Shown here: positions 54,304 through 63,336 of the stretch, piece after piece
Numbering within the stretch: the first letter of the stretch is position 1
Layout of the letters: every line of letters begins with the position of its first letter
Origin: DATFRY01 sp963764695
Lineage (GTDB): Bacteria > Myxococcota_A > Polyangia > Haliangiales > Haliangiaceae
DNA: 64,000 nucleotides
Assembly: GCA_963764695.1 (NCBI GenBank)
Contig: CAVXTW010000026.1
Span: 1-64,000 of the forward strand
Reading direction: 5' to 3'
Notes under the pieces: generated by a model
Told to the model about the DNA's origin: nothing
The model's input: the letters and a program-made list of their open reading frames with translations, nothing else
The model's database searches: none
Position numbers and translations under genes: made by a program

Positions 54304-55707
54304 TCAGCGGATCGAGGTCATGAGCTGGTCCGGATCGAGCACGCGGCCGGCGCGGACGACGAGGCGCGCGCGGGCCAGGTTGTCGACCGAGAGCAGCGGA
54401 TCGGCCTCGAGCAGGACCAGGTCGGCGCGCCGGCCCACGGCCACGTCGCCGAGCTCGTCTTCCAGCCCGAGCGCGCGAGCGCCGCCCACCGTGGCCGCGC
54501 GCAGCACCTGGGCCGGTGTGAGACCGGCCTGGACCATGAGGCGCGCCTCGCGAAACACCGACGGTCCGTGCAGCGTGCCGATGTTGCCGGCGTCGGTGCC
54601 GAGCGCGACCGTGATGCCGGCCGCCCACATGCGCGGCAGGCTCTCCATGGCCGCCGGCGGGATCGGGCGCGAGCCGCGCTCGGGCACCAGCCGCGGCGCC
54701 TTCATGGCGGCCAGGATCTGTGGATCGGCGAGGCGCTTCTCCTCCTCGGTCGGCTCGAACTTGCCCGACAGCACCGCGGCGTAGCCGCCGGTCACCCACA
54801 GAGTCGGCACCACCACGGCGCGGCGCTTCGCGGCCAGGGCCAGAAACTCGTCGTCCACCGGCCTGTCGAACACCGAGTGGACCAGGACGTCCGCGCCCGC
54901 GCGCAGGGCCGCCTTGGCGACCTCCAGCTCGGTGGCGTGGACCAGGAAGCGAACGCCGGCGGCATGCGCGGCGTCGCCGGCGGCGCGGACGATCACCTCC
55001 TCGGCGGCCAGGTCACCGTCGGGCAGGTGGATGAACCAGACCTTGATGAAGTCGGGGCGGTGCTCGAGCTCGCGCGCGACCAGCTGGCGCGCCTCGTCGG
55101 CGCTGGTCACCTTGATGATCGGCGGATCGTCGAGCGCCAGCGGCGGGCGATCGACGAGCGAGACCAGCGGACCGGCAACCAGCACGCGCGGCGCTTCGGC
55201 GGTCCTGCGCGCGGCGTCGCGCACCTCGAAGTTCCACATCGGGCCGCCCGCGTCGAGCACGCTGGTCACGCCCGAGGCCAGCCACACCTTGAACGTGGCC
55301 GGCAGGCGGGCCTTGTTGCGGGCCACCTCGTCGGCGTACGGCACGACGTCGTTGAAGTCGGCGGCGTCGGGACGCGTGTACGGATTGCCGGACTGAAAGA
55401 AGTGCACGTGCGCGTCGACAATGCCCGGGATCAGCCAGGCGCCGCGGCCGTCGATCACGCGCGCGCCCTCCGGCACCTCGGTGCTAGCCGCCGGCCCGAC
55501 CGCGGCGATGCGGTCTCCGGACAGAAGGACGGTGCGATCGCGCTCGACTGCGTCGGCACCGTCGGCGCCCGGATGGATCACGGTCACGCCGACGATGGCG
55601 ACGGCGGGCTCGTGCGGGCTCTCGCCTGCAGCCGCCGTCGGTGATGCAGGGGCACCGCCGCATGCCGCAGCGGCGACGAGCGCGATGGCCACGAGTCGCG
55701 TCGACAT
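54304..55707 (-). CDS. Amidohydrolase-superfamily lipoprotein
   Basis: 467 residues. Lipobox AAAAC. Metal ligands in GIVDAHVHFFQSGNP, Lys in FIKVWFIHLPDGDL, HATELEVAKAALRAGADVLVHS and GTDAGNIGTLHGPSVFREA; imidazolonepropionase/prolidase-like subgroup. Predicted surface-anchored hydrolase, substrate unknown. Confidence 0.88.
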   Translation of the reverse strand: MSTRLVAIALVAAAACGGAPASPTAAAGESPHEPAVAIVGVTVIHPGADGADAVERDRTVLLSGDRIAAVGPAASTEVPEGARVIDGRGAWLIPGIVDAHVHFFQSGNPYTRPDAADFNDVVPYADEVARNKARLPATFKVWLASGVTSVLDAGGPMWNFEVRDAARRTAEAPRVLVAGPLVSLVDRPPLALDDPPIIKVTSADEARQLVARELEHRPDFIKVWFIHLPDGDLAAEEVIVRAAGDAAHAAGVRFLVHATELEVAKAALRAGADVLVHSVFDRPVDDEFLALAAKRRAVVVPTLWVTGGYAAVLSGKFEPTEEEKRLADPQILAAMKAPRLVPERGSRPIPPAAMESLPRMWAAGITVALGTDAGNIGTLHGPSVFREARLMVQAGLTPAQVLRAATVGGARALGLEDELGDVAVGRRADLVLLEADPLLSVDNLARARLVVRAGRVLDPDQLMTSIR

Positions 55708-55819
55708 CGCGCGACTGTAGGCCGGATGCCGGCGGGGCGCACACTGTCACACCAAAGTTCGGACAGCGGGGCAGTTTTTGTCCGGAGCAAGCGGCGCCTC
55801 ATCCTAGGATGTCTGCCCG

Positions 55820-56809
55820 ATGAGACTCGACCGGACCGCTCTGGCCCTCTCTCTCGCGATCTTCTCTCTCGGCTGCAGCGCGGCGATGGAGGGCCAGCCC
55901 GGCGAGAGAGAACAGGGTGTCGGTCCGGCGGACGAGGCGGACGAGGCGGACGAGGCGGATGGCGCAGACGAAGGCGCGGCCGACGCGCTCGGGCGCACGC
56001 CGCTTCCGATCGTGCTCCTGCACGGCGCGGCCGGCTTCGATCGCATCGGGCCGCTCGACTACTACTACCGCGTGGCCGGCGATCTGGTCGACGCGGGACA
56101 CGACGTCTTCACCACCGAGGTGTCGCCGCTGCAGACCATCGACGTGCGCGCCGGCCAGCTGGCCGACCAGATCGACTCCATCCTCGACGAGACCGGCGCC
56201 GGGCGCGTCCACCTGATCGCCCACTCGCAGGGCGGCCTCGACGCGCGCTTCCTCATCTCGTCGCTCGGCTACGGCGATCGGGTCGCGACCCTGACAACCA
56301 TCTCGACCCCGCACCGCGGCTCGCGGGTGGCCGACATCGCGCTCGGCATCATCCCCGGTCCGATCGAGGACACGCTCGGGTTCCTCATCGATCTCCTGGT
56401 CGGCGCCGTCAACGGCAACGAGCAGGACGTCGTCGATCAGCTCTACCAGCTGACCGAGGAGTACCAGGTCCACACGTTCGACCCGGCCAACCCGGACGAC
56501 CCGCGGGTCGAGTACTACTCGGTGGCCGGCCGCACCCAGCTCAATCCGTTCGCCAACCCGTTCGAGAACGACCTCTGCGATCCGCTGCTGGTGGCCGGCT
56601 ACGCCCTGCTCCGCGGCGCCGGTCCCAACGACGGCCTGGTGTCGGTGAACAGCGCCACCCGCGGCGTCCTGCTCGGCACCATGCCGGCCGATCACCTGGA
56701 CGAGGTCGGCCAGCTCTTCGGCACCACCGCGCTCGGCTTCGACCACCGCGAGTTCTATCTCGACCTGGCCGCCTTCGTGACCGACCCGGCCGCGCCGTCC
56801 CCTCTGTAG
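55820..56809 (+). CDS. Triacylglycerol lipase-like lipoprotein (family I)
   Basis: 329 residues. Lipobox FSLGC with Cys19, then an Ala-Asp-Glu repeat linker (residues about 37-47). Oxyanion VLLHGAAGF, nucleophile Ser136 in IAHSQGG, TTISTPHRGS, NDGLVSVNSA (acid) and PADHLDEVGQ (His) match bacterial family I.1/I.2 lipases, which act on long-chain triglycerides. No foldase (Lif) gene is nearby. Confidence 0.88.
   Translation: MRLDRTALALSLAIFSLGCSAAMEGQPGEREQGVGPADEADEADEADGADEGAADALGRTPLPIVLLHGAAGFDRIGPLDYYYRVAGDLVDAGHDVFTTEVSPLQTIDVRAGQLADQIDSILDETGAGRVHLIAHSQGGLDARFLISSLGYGDRVATLTTISTPHRGSRVADIALGIIPGPIEDTLGFLIDLLVGAVNGNEQDVVDQLYQLTEEYQVHTFDPANPDDPRVEYYSVAGRTQLNPFANPFENDLCDPLLVAGYALLRGAGPNDGLVSVNSATRGVLLGTMPADHLDEVGQLFGTTALGFDHREFYLDLAAFVTDPAAPSPL
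55928..55954 (+). repeat. Three 9-bp tandem repeats (Ala-Asp-Glu linker)
   Basis: GCGGACGAG three times in the lipase linker; in-frame units can change copy number without breaking the gene. Confidence 0.85.
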
Positions 56810-56817
56810 GCCGCGGG

Positions 56818-58311
56818 CTACTCGACCGCCGCCGCCTCGTCGATGGCGGCGGATAGCTCATCCATCGCGGCGCGGGCGCGGGCTGGATCGACGCCGCCGA
56901 AGCCGAGCACGAGGGCCGCGGGGCCGGCGCCGCCGGCGCAGAAGAGCGAGAGCGGCGCGGCCTCGACGCCGCGACGGGCGGCTGCTGCCGAGACCGCCGT
57001 TGCGTCGACGCCCGGCGCGAGGTCGGCGATGACGTGGAGGCCGGATTCGGTCGGCCGCACGCGCAGGCGGCCGCAGGCCTCCATTGCCGCCAGCAGCGCC
57101 TCGCGGCGGGCGCGATAGAGCACGCGCATGCGGCGCAGGTGGCGCGCGAAGTGGCCCTCGGCGATGAAGTCGGCCAGGGCCAGCTGGATGAGCGACGGCA
57201 GCTGCTCCTCCATCGAGGTGCGCGCCGCGCGCAGGCGATCGGCAAGCCCGACCGGGGCGATCAGGAAGCCGAGCCGGATGGCCGGGAACATGGTGCGGCT
57301 GAACGAGCCGACGTGGAGGACGCGCCCGGTCGAGCTCTGCGCTGCGAGCGAGGCGACCGGCGGCCCGGCGTGGCGGAACTCGGCGTCGTAGTCGTCCTCG
57401 ACGATGCAGGCGTCCGCGCGATCGGCCCAGGCCAGGAGCTGCGCGCGCCGCGCCTGGCTCATGGTCACGCCGAGCGGGAACTGACAGGAGGGCGTGGTGT
57501 AGACCAGGCGCGCGTTGCCGGCCATCGCCTCGCCGGCCTCGACGACGAGACCGTCCTGATCGACCGGCACGTCGGCGACCGAGGCGCCGGCCGACAGCAA
57601 GACCTGGCGCGCGCCCGGGTAGCCCGGATCCTCCATCCACGCCCGCTGGCCGGGATCGAGCACCGCCGCCGCGGCGAACTCGAGCGCGCGCTGGCCGCCG
57701 CCGAACAGCAGCACCTGGTCCGCGTCCACCTGCATGCCGCGGCCCGACGACACCAGCTGTGCGATGGCAGCGCGCAGCTCGGGCGACTCCGGCCCGTAGT
57801 CGAGCTGCGCGGCGCTCACCCGCGCGGCGCGGCGCGACAGGATGCGGCTCCACTCGCGCACCGGGAACGCGTCCAGGGCCGGGCGCGACAGGCGGAACGC
57901 GCGCGGCCGCGGCCCGGCGCTGTGCGGCGCGGTGGTCGCGCGGGCCAGATCCTCGATGCGTCGCGACAGGCGCACCGGCGACGTCTGCAGTGGCGGCGGC
58001 CCGGCCGCGATGCGCTCGGCCGGCAGCTCCTGCGCCACGAACGTGCCGGAGCGCTCGCGCGCGACCAGGTAGCCCTCCTCGATGAGCTGCACCAGCGACG
58101 CGACCACCGTTGTGCGCGACACGGCCAGGTCGGCGGCCAGCGCACGGGTCGACGGCAGGCGGGTGCCGGGCGCCAGCGCGCCGGTCGCGATGGCCTGGCG
58201 CAGGCCGTGGCACAGCTGCTCCTGTAGATGACCCTCGTGGCTGCGGTCGAGCCGCAGGTAGAGAGACGCGATGGCGCCGATCCGCGTGGTCCTGGCTCGC
58301 TCGATGACCAT
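56818..58311 (-). CDS. MocR-like regulator lacking the PLP-binding lysine
   Basis: 497 residues from ATG 58311. GntR wHTH (LAPGTRLPSTRALAADLAVS, LVQLIEEGYLVARERSGTFV) and an aminotransferase-like domain with MEDPGYPGARQVLLSAGAS, VYTTPSCQFPLGVTMSQ and CIVEDDYDAEFRHAGPPVA. Where MocR proteins have SK(V/T)LFPxLRLG, this one has GSFSRTMFPAIRLGF: Arg339 (codon CGC at 57295-57297) replaces the Schiff-base lysine. It should not bind PLP covalently. Divergent from phoD with a 62-bp gap; regulatory target could be phoD or itself. Confidence 0.87.
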   Translation of the reverse strand: MVIERARTTRIGAIASLYLRLDRSHEGHLQEQLCHGLRQAIATGALAPGTRLPSTRALAADLAVSRTTVVASLVQLIEEGYLVARERSGTFVAQELPAERIAAGPPPLQTSPVRLSRRIEDLARATTAPHSAGPRPRAFRLSRPALDAFPVREWSRILSRRAARVSAAQLDYGPESPELRAAIAQLVSSGRGMQVDADQVLLFGGGQRALEFAAAAVLDPGQRAWMEDPGYPGARQVLLSAGASVADVPVDQDGLVVEAGEAMAGNARLVYTTPSCQFPLGVTMSQARRAQLLAWADRADACIVEDDYDAEFRHAGPPVASLAAQSSTGRVLHVGSFSRTMFPAIRLGFLIAPVGLADRLRAARTSMEEQLPSLIQLALADFIAEGHFARHLRRMRVLYRARREALLAAMEACGRLRVRPTESGLHVIADLAPGVDATAVSAAAARRGVEAAPLSLFCAGGAGPAALVLGFGGVDPARARAAMDELSAAIDEAAAVE

Positions 58312-58373
58312 CAGGTTATCGGGGCCACCCGCGCCGCGAAACCCTGGGCCCACAGCAAGTATGCTCGCCGGCG

Positions 58374-59897
58374 ATGCTGAGCAGGCGCCACTTCCTGGTC
58401 GGCGGGCTCGCGGCGGCGGGATCGGCAGCGGCCTGCGGGCGCGCGCGCGGCCCCACCCCGCCCCCGCATCCCGCCCTCGGCGTGCAGTCCGGCGACGCCG
58501 GCGCGCGCAGCGCTGCGATCTGGTGTCGCGCCAGCCGGCCGGGCCAGCTGTTCGTCGAGTGGAGCGCGGGCGACAGCTTCGGAGGCGCGACCCGCGTGGC
58601 CGGCCCGCGCGTCGATGCGTCCACCGACCTGTGCGCGACCGTCGATCTCGACGGACTGCCGCCCGGCGAGCGCATCCGCTACCGCTGCTTCTTCCGCGGC
58701 GACTCGGGCGCGGCCGGCGAGGCCGCCGAGGGACAGCTGGCCACCGCGCCGATCGATCGCAGGACGACGAGCCTTGTCTGGTCGGGCGACGTGTGCGGCC
58801 AGGGCTGGGGCCGCAATCCCGATGAGGGCGGCTACCGCATCTTCGAGGCGATGGCGCGCATGAAGCCGGAGCTGTTCGTCTGCTCGGGCGATCTCGTCTA
58901 CGCCGACGATCCGCTGGCGCCGGAGGTGAAGCTGCCCGACGGTCGCGTGTGGCGCAACGTGGTCACGCCGGCCAAGTCGCGCGTGGCCGAGGAGCTGGCC
59001 GACTTCCGCGGCAACTTCGCCTACAACCTGGAAGACCCTGCCCTGCGCCGGTTCGCCGCGACCACCGCCATCGCCGCCCAGTGGGACGACCACGAGGTCC
59101 GCAACAACTGGTTCCCGGGCGGCACCACCGACGGCGACACGCGCTACCGGCCGCGGCCGGAGCAGGAGCTGGCCGGACTGGCCCGCCAGGCCCTCTTCGA
59201 GTACGTGCCGTTCGGCGGCGCCGCCCGCCGCGAGCGCCGGGTCCACCGCCGCATCGCGCGCGGGCCGCTGCTCGATGTCTTCTTCGTCGACGGCCGCAGC
59301 TACCGGGACGCCAACAGTCGCGGCGACGAGCCGGCCGGCCCGGCCGCGGCGCTGCTGGGCGACGGCCAGCTGTCCTGGCTCGAGCGCGAGCTGGCCGCCT
59401 CGCGCGCGCTGTGGAAGATCATCGCCTGCGACCTGCCGCTCGGCCTGGTGGTGCCGGACGAGAAGGTGATCGAGGCGTTCGCTCAAGGGCTGGACTCGCC
59501 CCCGGCCGGGCGCGAGCACGAGATCGCGCGCCTGCTCGGCTTCCTGCACCAGCGCCGCATCGCCAACGTCCTGTTCGTCACCGCCGACGTGCACTACGCC
59601 GCGGCTCACCTCTATCACCCGGACGCGGCGCGCTTCGGCCCGTTCACGCCGTTTCACGAGCTGGTGGCCGGGCCGCTGCACGCGGGAGGTTTCGGACCCA
59701 ACCCGCTCGATCCGACCTTCGGCCCGACGCTGCTGTTCCAGCGCGCGCCCCCCGCGCCCAACCCGGCGCCGTGGGACGGCTACGTCTCGTTCGGGCGCAT
59801 CGAGATCGACGGACCGAGCGGACAGCTCGCGGCCAGCTGGCACGGCGGCGCCGGCGAAGAGCTGCACCACCTGGTCATCCCGCCGGCCCCGGCCTGA
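58374..59897 (+). CDS. PhoD-family alkaline phosphatase / phosphodiesterase
   Basis: 507 residues. Twin-arginine start LSRRHFLVGGLAAAGSAAAC also carries a lipobox-like cysteine. PhoD features: SGDVCGQGWGRNPDEGGYRI, LFVCSGDLVYADDP, IAAQWDDHEVRNNWFPGG (metal/active-site), then VLFVTADVHYAAAHLYHPD. Tat export is normal for PhoD, which loads Ca/Fe cofactors in the cytoplasm. Releases phosphate from phosphodiesters outside the cell. Confidence 0.9.
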   Translation: MLSRRHFLVGGLAAAGSAAACGRARGPTPPPHPALGVQSGDAGARSAAIWCRASRPGQLFVEWSAGDSFGGATRVAGPRVDASTDLCATVDLDGLPPGERIRYRCFFRGDSGAAGEAAEGQLATAPIDRRTTSLVWSGDVCGQGWGRNPDEGGYRIFEAMARMKPELFVCSGDLVYADDPLAPEVKLPDGRVWRNVVTPAKSRVAEELADFRGNFAYNLEDPALRRFAATTAIAAQWDDHEVRNNWFPGGTTDGDTRYRPRPEQELAGLARQALFEYVPFGGAARRERRVHRRIARGPLLDVFFVDGRSYRDANSRGDEPAGPAAALLGDGQLSWLERELAASRALWKIIACDLPLGLVVPDEKVIEAFAQGLDSPPAGREHEIARLLGFLHQRRIANVLFVTADVHYAAAHLYHPDAARFGPFTPFHELVAGPLHAGGFGPNPLDPTFGPTLLFQRAPPAPNPAPWDGYVSFGRIEIDGPSGQLAASWHGGAGEELHHLVIPPAPA

Positions 59898-59907
59898 GCC
59901 GCTTCGG

Positions 59908-60573
59908 CTACTCGTCCGGCCGCGCGGCCCGCTGGCGCCGGTAGTGGCTGGCCACCTTCTCGCGGTTGCCGCACGCGCTCATGCTGCACCAGGCGCGGGC
60001 GCGGTTCTTGGTGCTGTCGTGGAAGTAGAGGATGCACTCCGGGTTGCGGCACTTGCGCACAAGCGCGAGGCCGCCGCCGACCAGGAGATCGCGCGCCGAC
60101 TCGGCCACCGGAGCGAGCAGATCGTCGGCCGCGGTGAACATCCATTTTTCGGCGTGCGCGAAGCCACCCGCCGCCCGGCGCACCTCCGACGCGCGCACCG
60201 GCCGGCGCAGGACCTCGTTGATCGCCTCCAGCGCGCCGCCGGGGACCGGGCGACCGGCCGCGGCGCGCTCGGCCATCGCGCGCAGCTCGGCGCGCAGCTG
60301 GCGGGCACGCTCCAGGGCGCGGCGGCCGGCCGCGCCTTCCCACCGCTCGCGCGCGGCCTGCGCCTCGCCGTCGTCGATCAGATCGGCGGCGCGCAGCCAG
60401 TCGACCAGGTCGGCGAAGTCGGCGAGCAGATCGACGCGCTGTCCGGCTGCGATCACCTCGGTGTTGACGAAGTCGAGGCAGGCGGAGTTGGCCAGGAACA
60501 GAAAGCGCCGCTCCTGCCCGCTGTCCTCTTCATGCGCCGGCTTGCGCCGCGATCTTGCCCGCTGTTCTCGCAT
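59908..60573 (-). CDS. ABATE/CGNR zinc-finger transcriptional regulator
   Basis: 221 residues, ATG 60573. FLFLANSACLDFVNTEVIAA starts the ABATE (stress-sensing helical) domain; the C-terminus KCRNPECILYFHDSTKNRAR and WCSMSACGNREKVASHYRR is the CGNR zinc finger. Divergent from a VOC/PNPOx operon; the inverted repeats at 60583-60654 are likely targets. Confidence 0.9.
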   Translation of the reverse strand: MREQRARSRRKPAHEEDSGQERRFLFLANSACLDFVNTEVIAAGQRVDLLADFADLVDWLRAADLIDDGEAQAARERWEGAAGRRALERARQLRAELRAMAERAAAGRPVPGGALEAINEVLRRPVRASEVRRAAGGFAHAEKWMFTAADDLLAPVAESARDLLVGGGLALVRKCRNPECILYFHDSTKNRARAWCSMSACGNREKVASHYRRQRAARPDE

Positions 60574-60582
60574 CTTGTTTGA

Positions 60583-60654
60583 AACCGGCAAAAACCCGGT
60601 TGACAGGTTAGCGTTCTGCCCTATAACCGTCAAAATAGCGCGTTTGATGGTTAT
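60583..60654 (+). promoter_or_regulatory. Promoter with two inverted repeats upstream of the VOC gene
   Basis: TTGACA (60600-60605), 16-bp spacer, TATAAC (60622-60627): a near-consensus vegetative promoter reading towards the VOC gene. AACCGG/CCGGTT (60583-60588, 60596-60601) overlaps the -35 and ATAACCGTCAAA/TTTGATGGTTAT (60623-60634, 60643-60654, one mismatch) covers the -10 and start region. Well placed for repression by the divergent CGNR protein. SD AAGGAGG is at 60673-60679. Confidence 0.75.
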
Positions 60655-60685
60655 GGCAACCGGAACCGCAACAAGGAGGCAGAGA

Positions 60686-61141
60686 ATGGACAAGGAGCTA
60701 CTCCCCGCCGTCGGCCACGTCGGGCTCAACGTCACCGACCTCGAGCGATCGCGGCGGTTCTACGAGGCGGTGCTCGGCTACGAGACCGTGGGGCAATCCG
60801 AGGTCAACGGGCGCAGGTTTGCCTTCCTCGGCGCCGGCGGAGACGTGCTCCTGACCCTCTGGCAGCAGAGCGCGGGCAGCTTCGACACCGGCCGGCCCGG
60901 GCTGCACCACCTCGCCTTCCGGGTGGCGAACATCGAGCAGGTCGAGCGCGCCCAGGCCCGCCTGCGCGAGCTTGGCGCCCGCTTCCTCTACGACGGCGTG
61001 GTGGCGCACCGCGAGGGCGCGGTCTCCGGCGGCGTGTTCTTCGCCGATCCGGACGGAGTGCGCATCGAGATCTTCGCCCCGCTGGGAGCGGAGACGCGGC
61101 CGGCCCCGCACACCGACGGCCCCGCGTGCGGGTTCTTCTGA
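60686..61141 (+). CDS. VOC-family (glyoxalase-like) protein
   Basis: 151 residues. ATG 60686 follows AAGGAGG by 6 nt. VGHVGLNVTDLERSRRFYEA, RPGLHHLAFRVANIEQVERA and GGVFFADPDGVRIEIFAP give the metal ligands (His, His, Glu) of the dioxygenase/glyoxalase fold. Two bases separate it from the PNPOx-like gene; both probably belong to a CGNR-controlled stress response. Confidence 0.88.
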   Translation: MDKELLPAVGHVGLNVTDLERSRRFYEAVLGYETVGQSEVNGRRFAFLGAGGDVLLTLWQQSAGSFDTGRPGLHHLAFRVANIEQVERAQARLRELGARFLYDGVVAHREGAVSGGVFFADPDGVRIEIFAPLGAETRPAPHTDGPACGFF

Positions 61142-61142
61142 C

Positions 61143-62033
61143 ATGAGACCGGTCGGGCCGTACCACGAGGGCGAGCTGGCGGTGCAGGAGCGCGCCGGTG
61201 TCAGCGACATGGCGCGCCGCATCGCGCGCGGCGTGCGCGCCGAGATTCCGCCGGTCGCGGCCGGGTTCCTGGCCGAGCAGCGCCTCGTCGTGATGGGCTG
61301 GGTCAACGATGAAGACGGCGACGGCAGGGTGTGGGCCTCGCCGCTCGTCGGCGAGCCCGGCTTCATCGCGGCGGACGGGACGGGCCTGCTCGGCATCCGC
61401 GCCTCGCTGGTGCCGGGCGATCCGCTGGCCGGGCGAGCGCGGCCGCCGGTCCACGCGGGCCTGCTGGCCATCGACCTCGCCACCCGCCGGCGCATGCGCA
61501 TCAACGGCGCCGCCATCGGCGACCGCCCGGACGCATTCGCGATGCTGCCCGATCAGGTCTACGCGAACTGCCCCAAGTACATCCAGGTGCGCGAGCTCGT
61601 CCCCGGCGGGCCGCGGCCTGCGCCCGGTCCGGCGACCCGCTCGTCGTCGCTGACCGGCGCGCAGGCGGCGCTGATCGCGCGCGCCGACACCTTCTTCATC
61701 GCGAGCCATCACCCGCAGGCCGGCGCCGACGCGTCTCACCGCGGCGGGCATCCCGGCTTCGTGCAGGTCGCCGACGACGGGCGCTCGCTGTCGTGGCCCG
61801 ACTACGCCGGCAACGCGATGTTCCAGACCCTGGGCAACATCGCGTCCGATGACCGGGCCGGCCTGCTGGTGATCGACTTCGACAGCGGATCGACCGTGCA
61901 GCTGTCCGGCACCGCGCGCATCGTGTGGCAGCCGGAGCGGCGCGTGGAGTACAGCATCGAGCGCGTGGTCGAGGTCCCGTCGGCGCTGCCGCTGCGCTGG
62001 CGGTTCGTCGCCGCCTCGCCCTTCAACCCGTAG
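61143..62033 (+). CDS. Pyridoxamine-5'-phosphate-oxidase-like flavin-binding protein
   Basis: 296 residues. GFLAEQRLVVMGWVNDEDGD and GLLAIDLATRRRMRINGAAI form the first FMN-barrel half, QVYANCPKYIQVRELVPGG a conserved linker, DTFFIASHHPQAGADASHRG and YAGNAMFQTLGNIASDDRAG the second. These long split-barrel proteins are usually paired with ferredoxin/oxidoreductase genes; here with VOC. Likely an F420/FMN-dependent detoxification enzyme. Overlaps the convergent gene by 11 bp. Confidence 0.83.
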   Translation: MRPVGPYHEGELAVQERAGVSDMARRIARGVRAEIPPVAAGFLAEQRLVVMGWVNDEDGDGRVWASPLVGEPGFIAADGTGLLGIRASLVPGDPLAGRARPPVHAGLLAIDLATRRRMRINGAAIGDRPDAFAMLPDQVYANCPKYIQVRELVPGGPRPAPGPATRSSSLTGAQAALIARADTFFIASHHPQAGADASHRGGHPGFVQVADDGRSLSWPDYAGNAMFQTLGNIASDDRAGLLVIDFDSGSTVQLSGTARIVWQPERRVEYSIERVVEVPSALPLRWRFVAASPFNP

Positions 62034-62469
62034 GCCCGGCTCGGTCCGCCGACGCGGCGGAGGAGCGCCCGTCCTCGCTGGCCGCGAGCATGGTCACCAG
62101 CATCCGCTGATCGTCGTCGGCCATCCTCTGGAAGATGTCCACCAGCGCCTGCTTGCTCTTCACGTAGCGCTCGAAGGCGGCCAGGACAGCGGGATCGGTC
62201 ATCGCAGCCATGTCGTGCGGCGCCTCGGGCAGGTCGGTGGCGCCGGCCATGTGGGCGGCGGCCACTTGCAGCATCCCGGCGACCTCGCGGAACGGGCCGA
62301 CCAGCGCCGCGTAGGTCCGGTGCTCCTGCCTGGCTTTCCGGTCCTCCGGGTCGAGCGCCTTCATGTGGAGCTCGAGGGTGTCGGCCATCGCCCCCGCCAG
62401 CTCGGCCAGCACCGCCGGCACCTCGGACTGTGCGGCCAGTCCCGCACCGCAGCTTGCACTCTCTGCCAT
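62023..62469 (-). CDS. Small helical protein of unknown function
   Basis: 148 residues, start ATG 62469 with AAAGGAG 8 nt upstream. Predicted all-helical (VLAELAGAMADTLELHMKAL, FERYVKSKQALVDIFQRMAD) with no TM helix or signal. Acidic, one Cys. No family recognised. Follows the cytochrome gene by 68 bp and could share its transcript. Confidence 0.6.
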   Translation of the reverse strand: MAESASCGAGLAAQSEVPAVLAELAGAMADTLELHMKALDPEDRKARQEHRTYAALVGPFREVAGMLQVAAAHMAGATDLPEAPHDMAAMTDPAVLAAFERYVKSKQALVDIFQRMADDDQRMLVTMLAASEDGRSSAASADRAGPTG

Positions 62470-62537
62470 CGCACGCTCCTTTCGGTGCCACGAAGGCATG
62501 CAAGCGCCGATCTCGCGCCGGGCGCGGCGAGCCGGGC

Positions 62538-63152
62538 TCAGAGGCAGCGGGTGTCGGCGTTCTGGAGGCTCTCGATGACGTCGTCGCCGATGGACAGCGG
62601 ATCGCAGCCGTGCGTGTCCTCGCACACCAGGTCCCACTGCGCCTCGGCCTTCGAGTGACACTCGTAGCAGTTGCCGCCAAAGGCGTTCACCACCTCCTCG
62701 CCGCCGCGCGCGTCGATGACCGTCTCGGTCGCCACCACCGTCAGCGAGAAGAACTCCCAGTCGCCGGTCGCCGGGTTCCAGCCGGCGCGGCGCTTGACCA
62801 TCGCCTCCTGCGGGACGAGCTGGAGGATGGTGCCCACCGGGTAGGTTCCGCCGCTCTTCGAGCTGGCCACCTCGAGCGCCTCGTCCAGGTGCCCGAGCGG
62901 GTTGACCACGAAGAACTGGCGCACCTTGTTGCCGTCCAGGATGCACTTGAAGTCGGAGGCCTGCACGTCCAGGTCCTCGCCCGAGGCCGCGTCCTCGCCG
63001 GCCTGCGCGGCGTCAGCCGAACCGCCGCCACCCGCGTCGGCGGGGGCGGCGTCAGCCGAACCGCCTCCGTCGTCGGCGGCGTCGTCGTCCCCGCCGCACG
63101 CGGAAAGAGAGAAGAGGCTCGCGACAAGGATGCTCGTAGGGAATGACTTCAC
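62538..63152 (-). CDS. Cytochrome P460-like monohaem lipoprotein
   Basis: 204 residues, GTG 63152. Lipobox SLSAC, then a Gly/Ala/Asp linker of about 40 residues. FFVVNPLGHLDEALEVASSK, YPVGTILQLVPQEAMVKRRA, WEFFSLTVVATETVIDARGG and NCYECHSKAEAQWDLVCEDT follow the P460/cytochrome c' -beta pattern with one CxxCH. Such proteins oxidise hydroxylamine or bind NO. The lysine crosslink cannot be judged by eye. Confidence 0.78.
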   Translation of the reverse strand: MKSFPTSILVASLFSLSACGGDDDAADDGGGSADAAPADAGGGGSADAAQAGEDAASGEDLDVQASDFKCILDGNKVRQFFVVNPLGHLDEALEVASSKSGGTYPVGTILQLVPQEAMVKRRAGWNPATGDWEFFSLTVVATETVIDARGGEEVVNAFGGNCYECHSKAEAQWDLVCEDTHGCDPLSIGDDVIESLQNADTRCL

Positions 63153-63336
63153 GGCCGCGCACTCTATCACCACCGCATTCGCTCCCGGGATCTGCTCGCC
63201 GCGCGCGATCCTGGCCGCGCATGTGGTCGAGACCCAAGCACACACACATTCATCCGCGTCCCCGTTTCGTCTGGTCTCATCGGTCGCGCGAGCTCTGGCT
63301 CTCGGGTGCCGTGAGCGCCGGTGCTTGTATGCGGCC

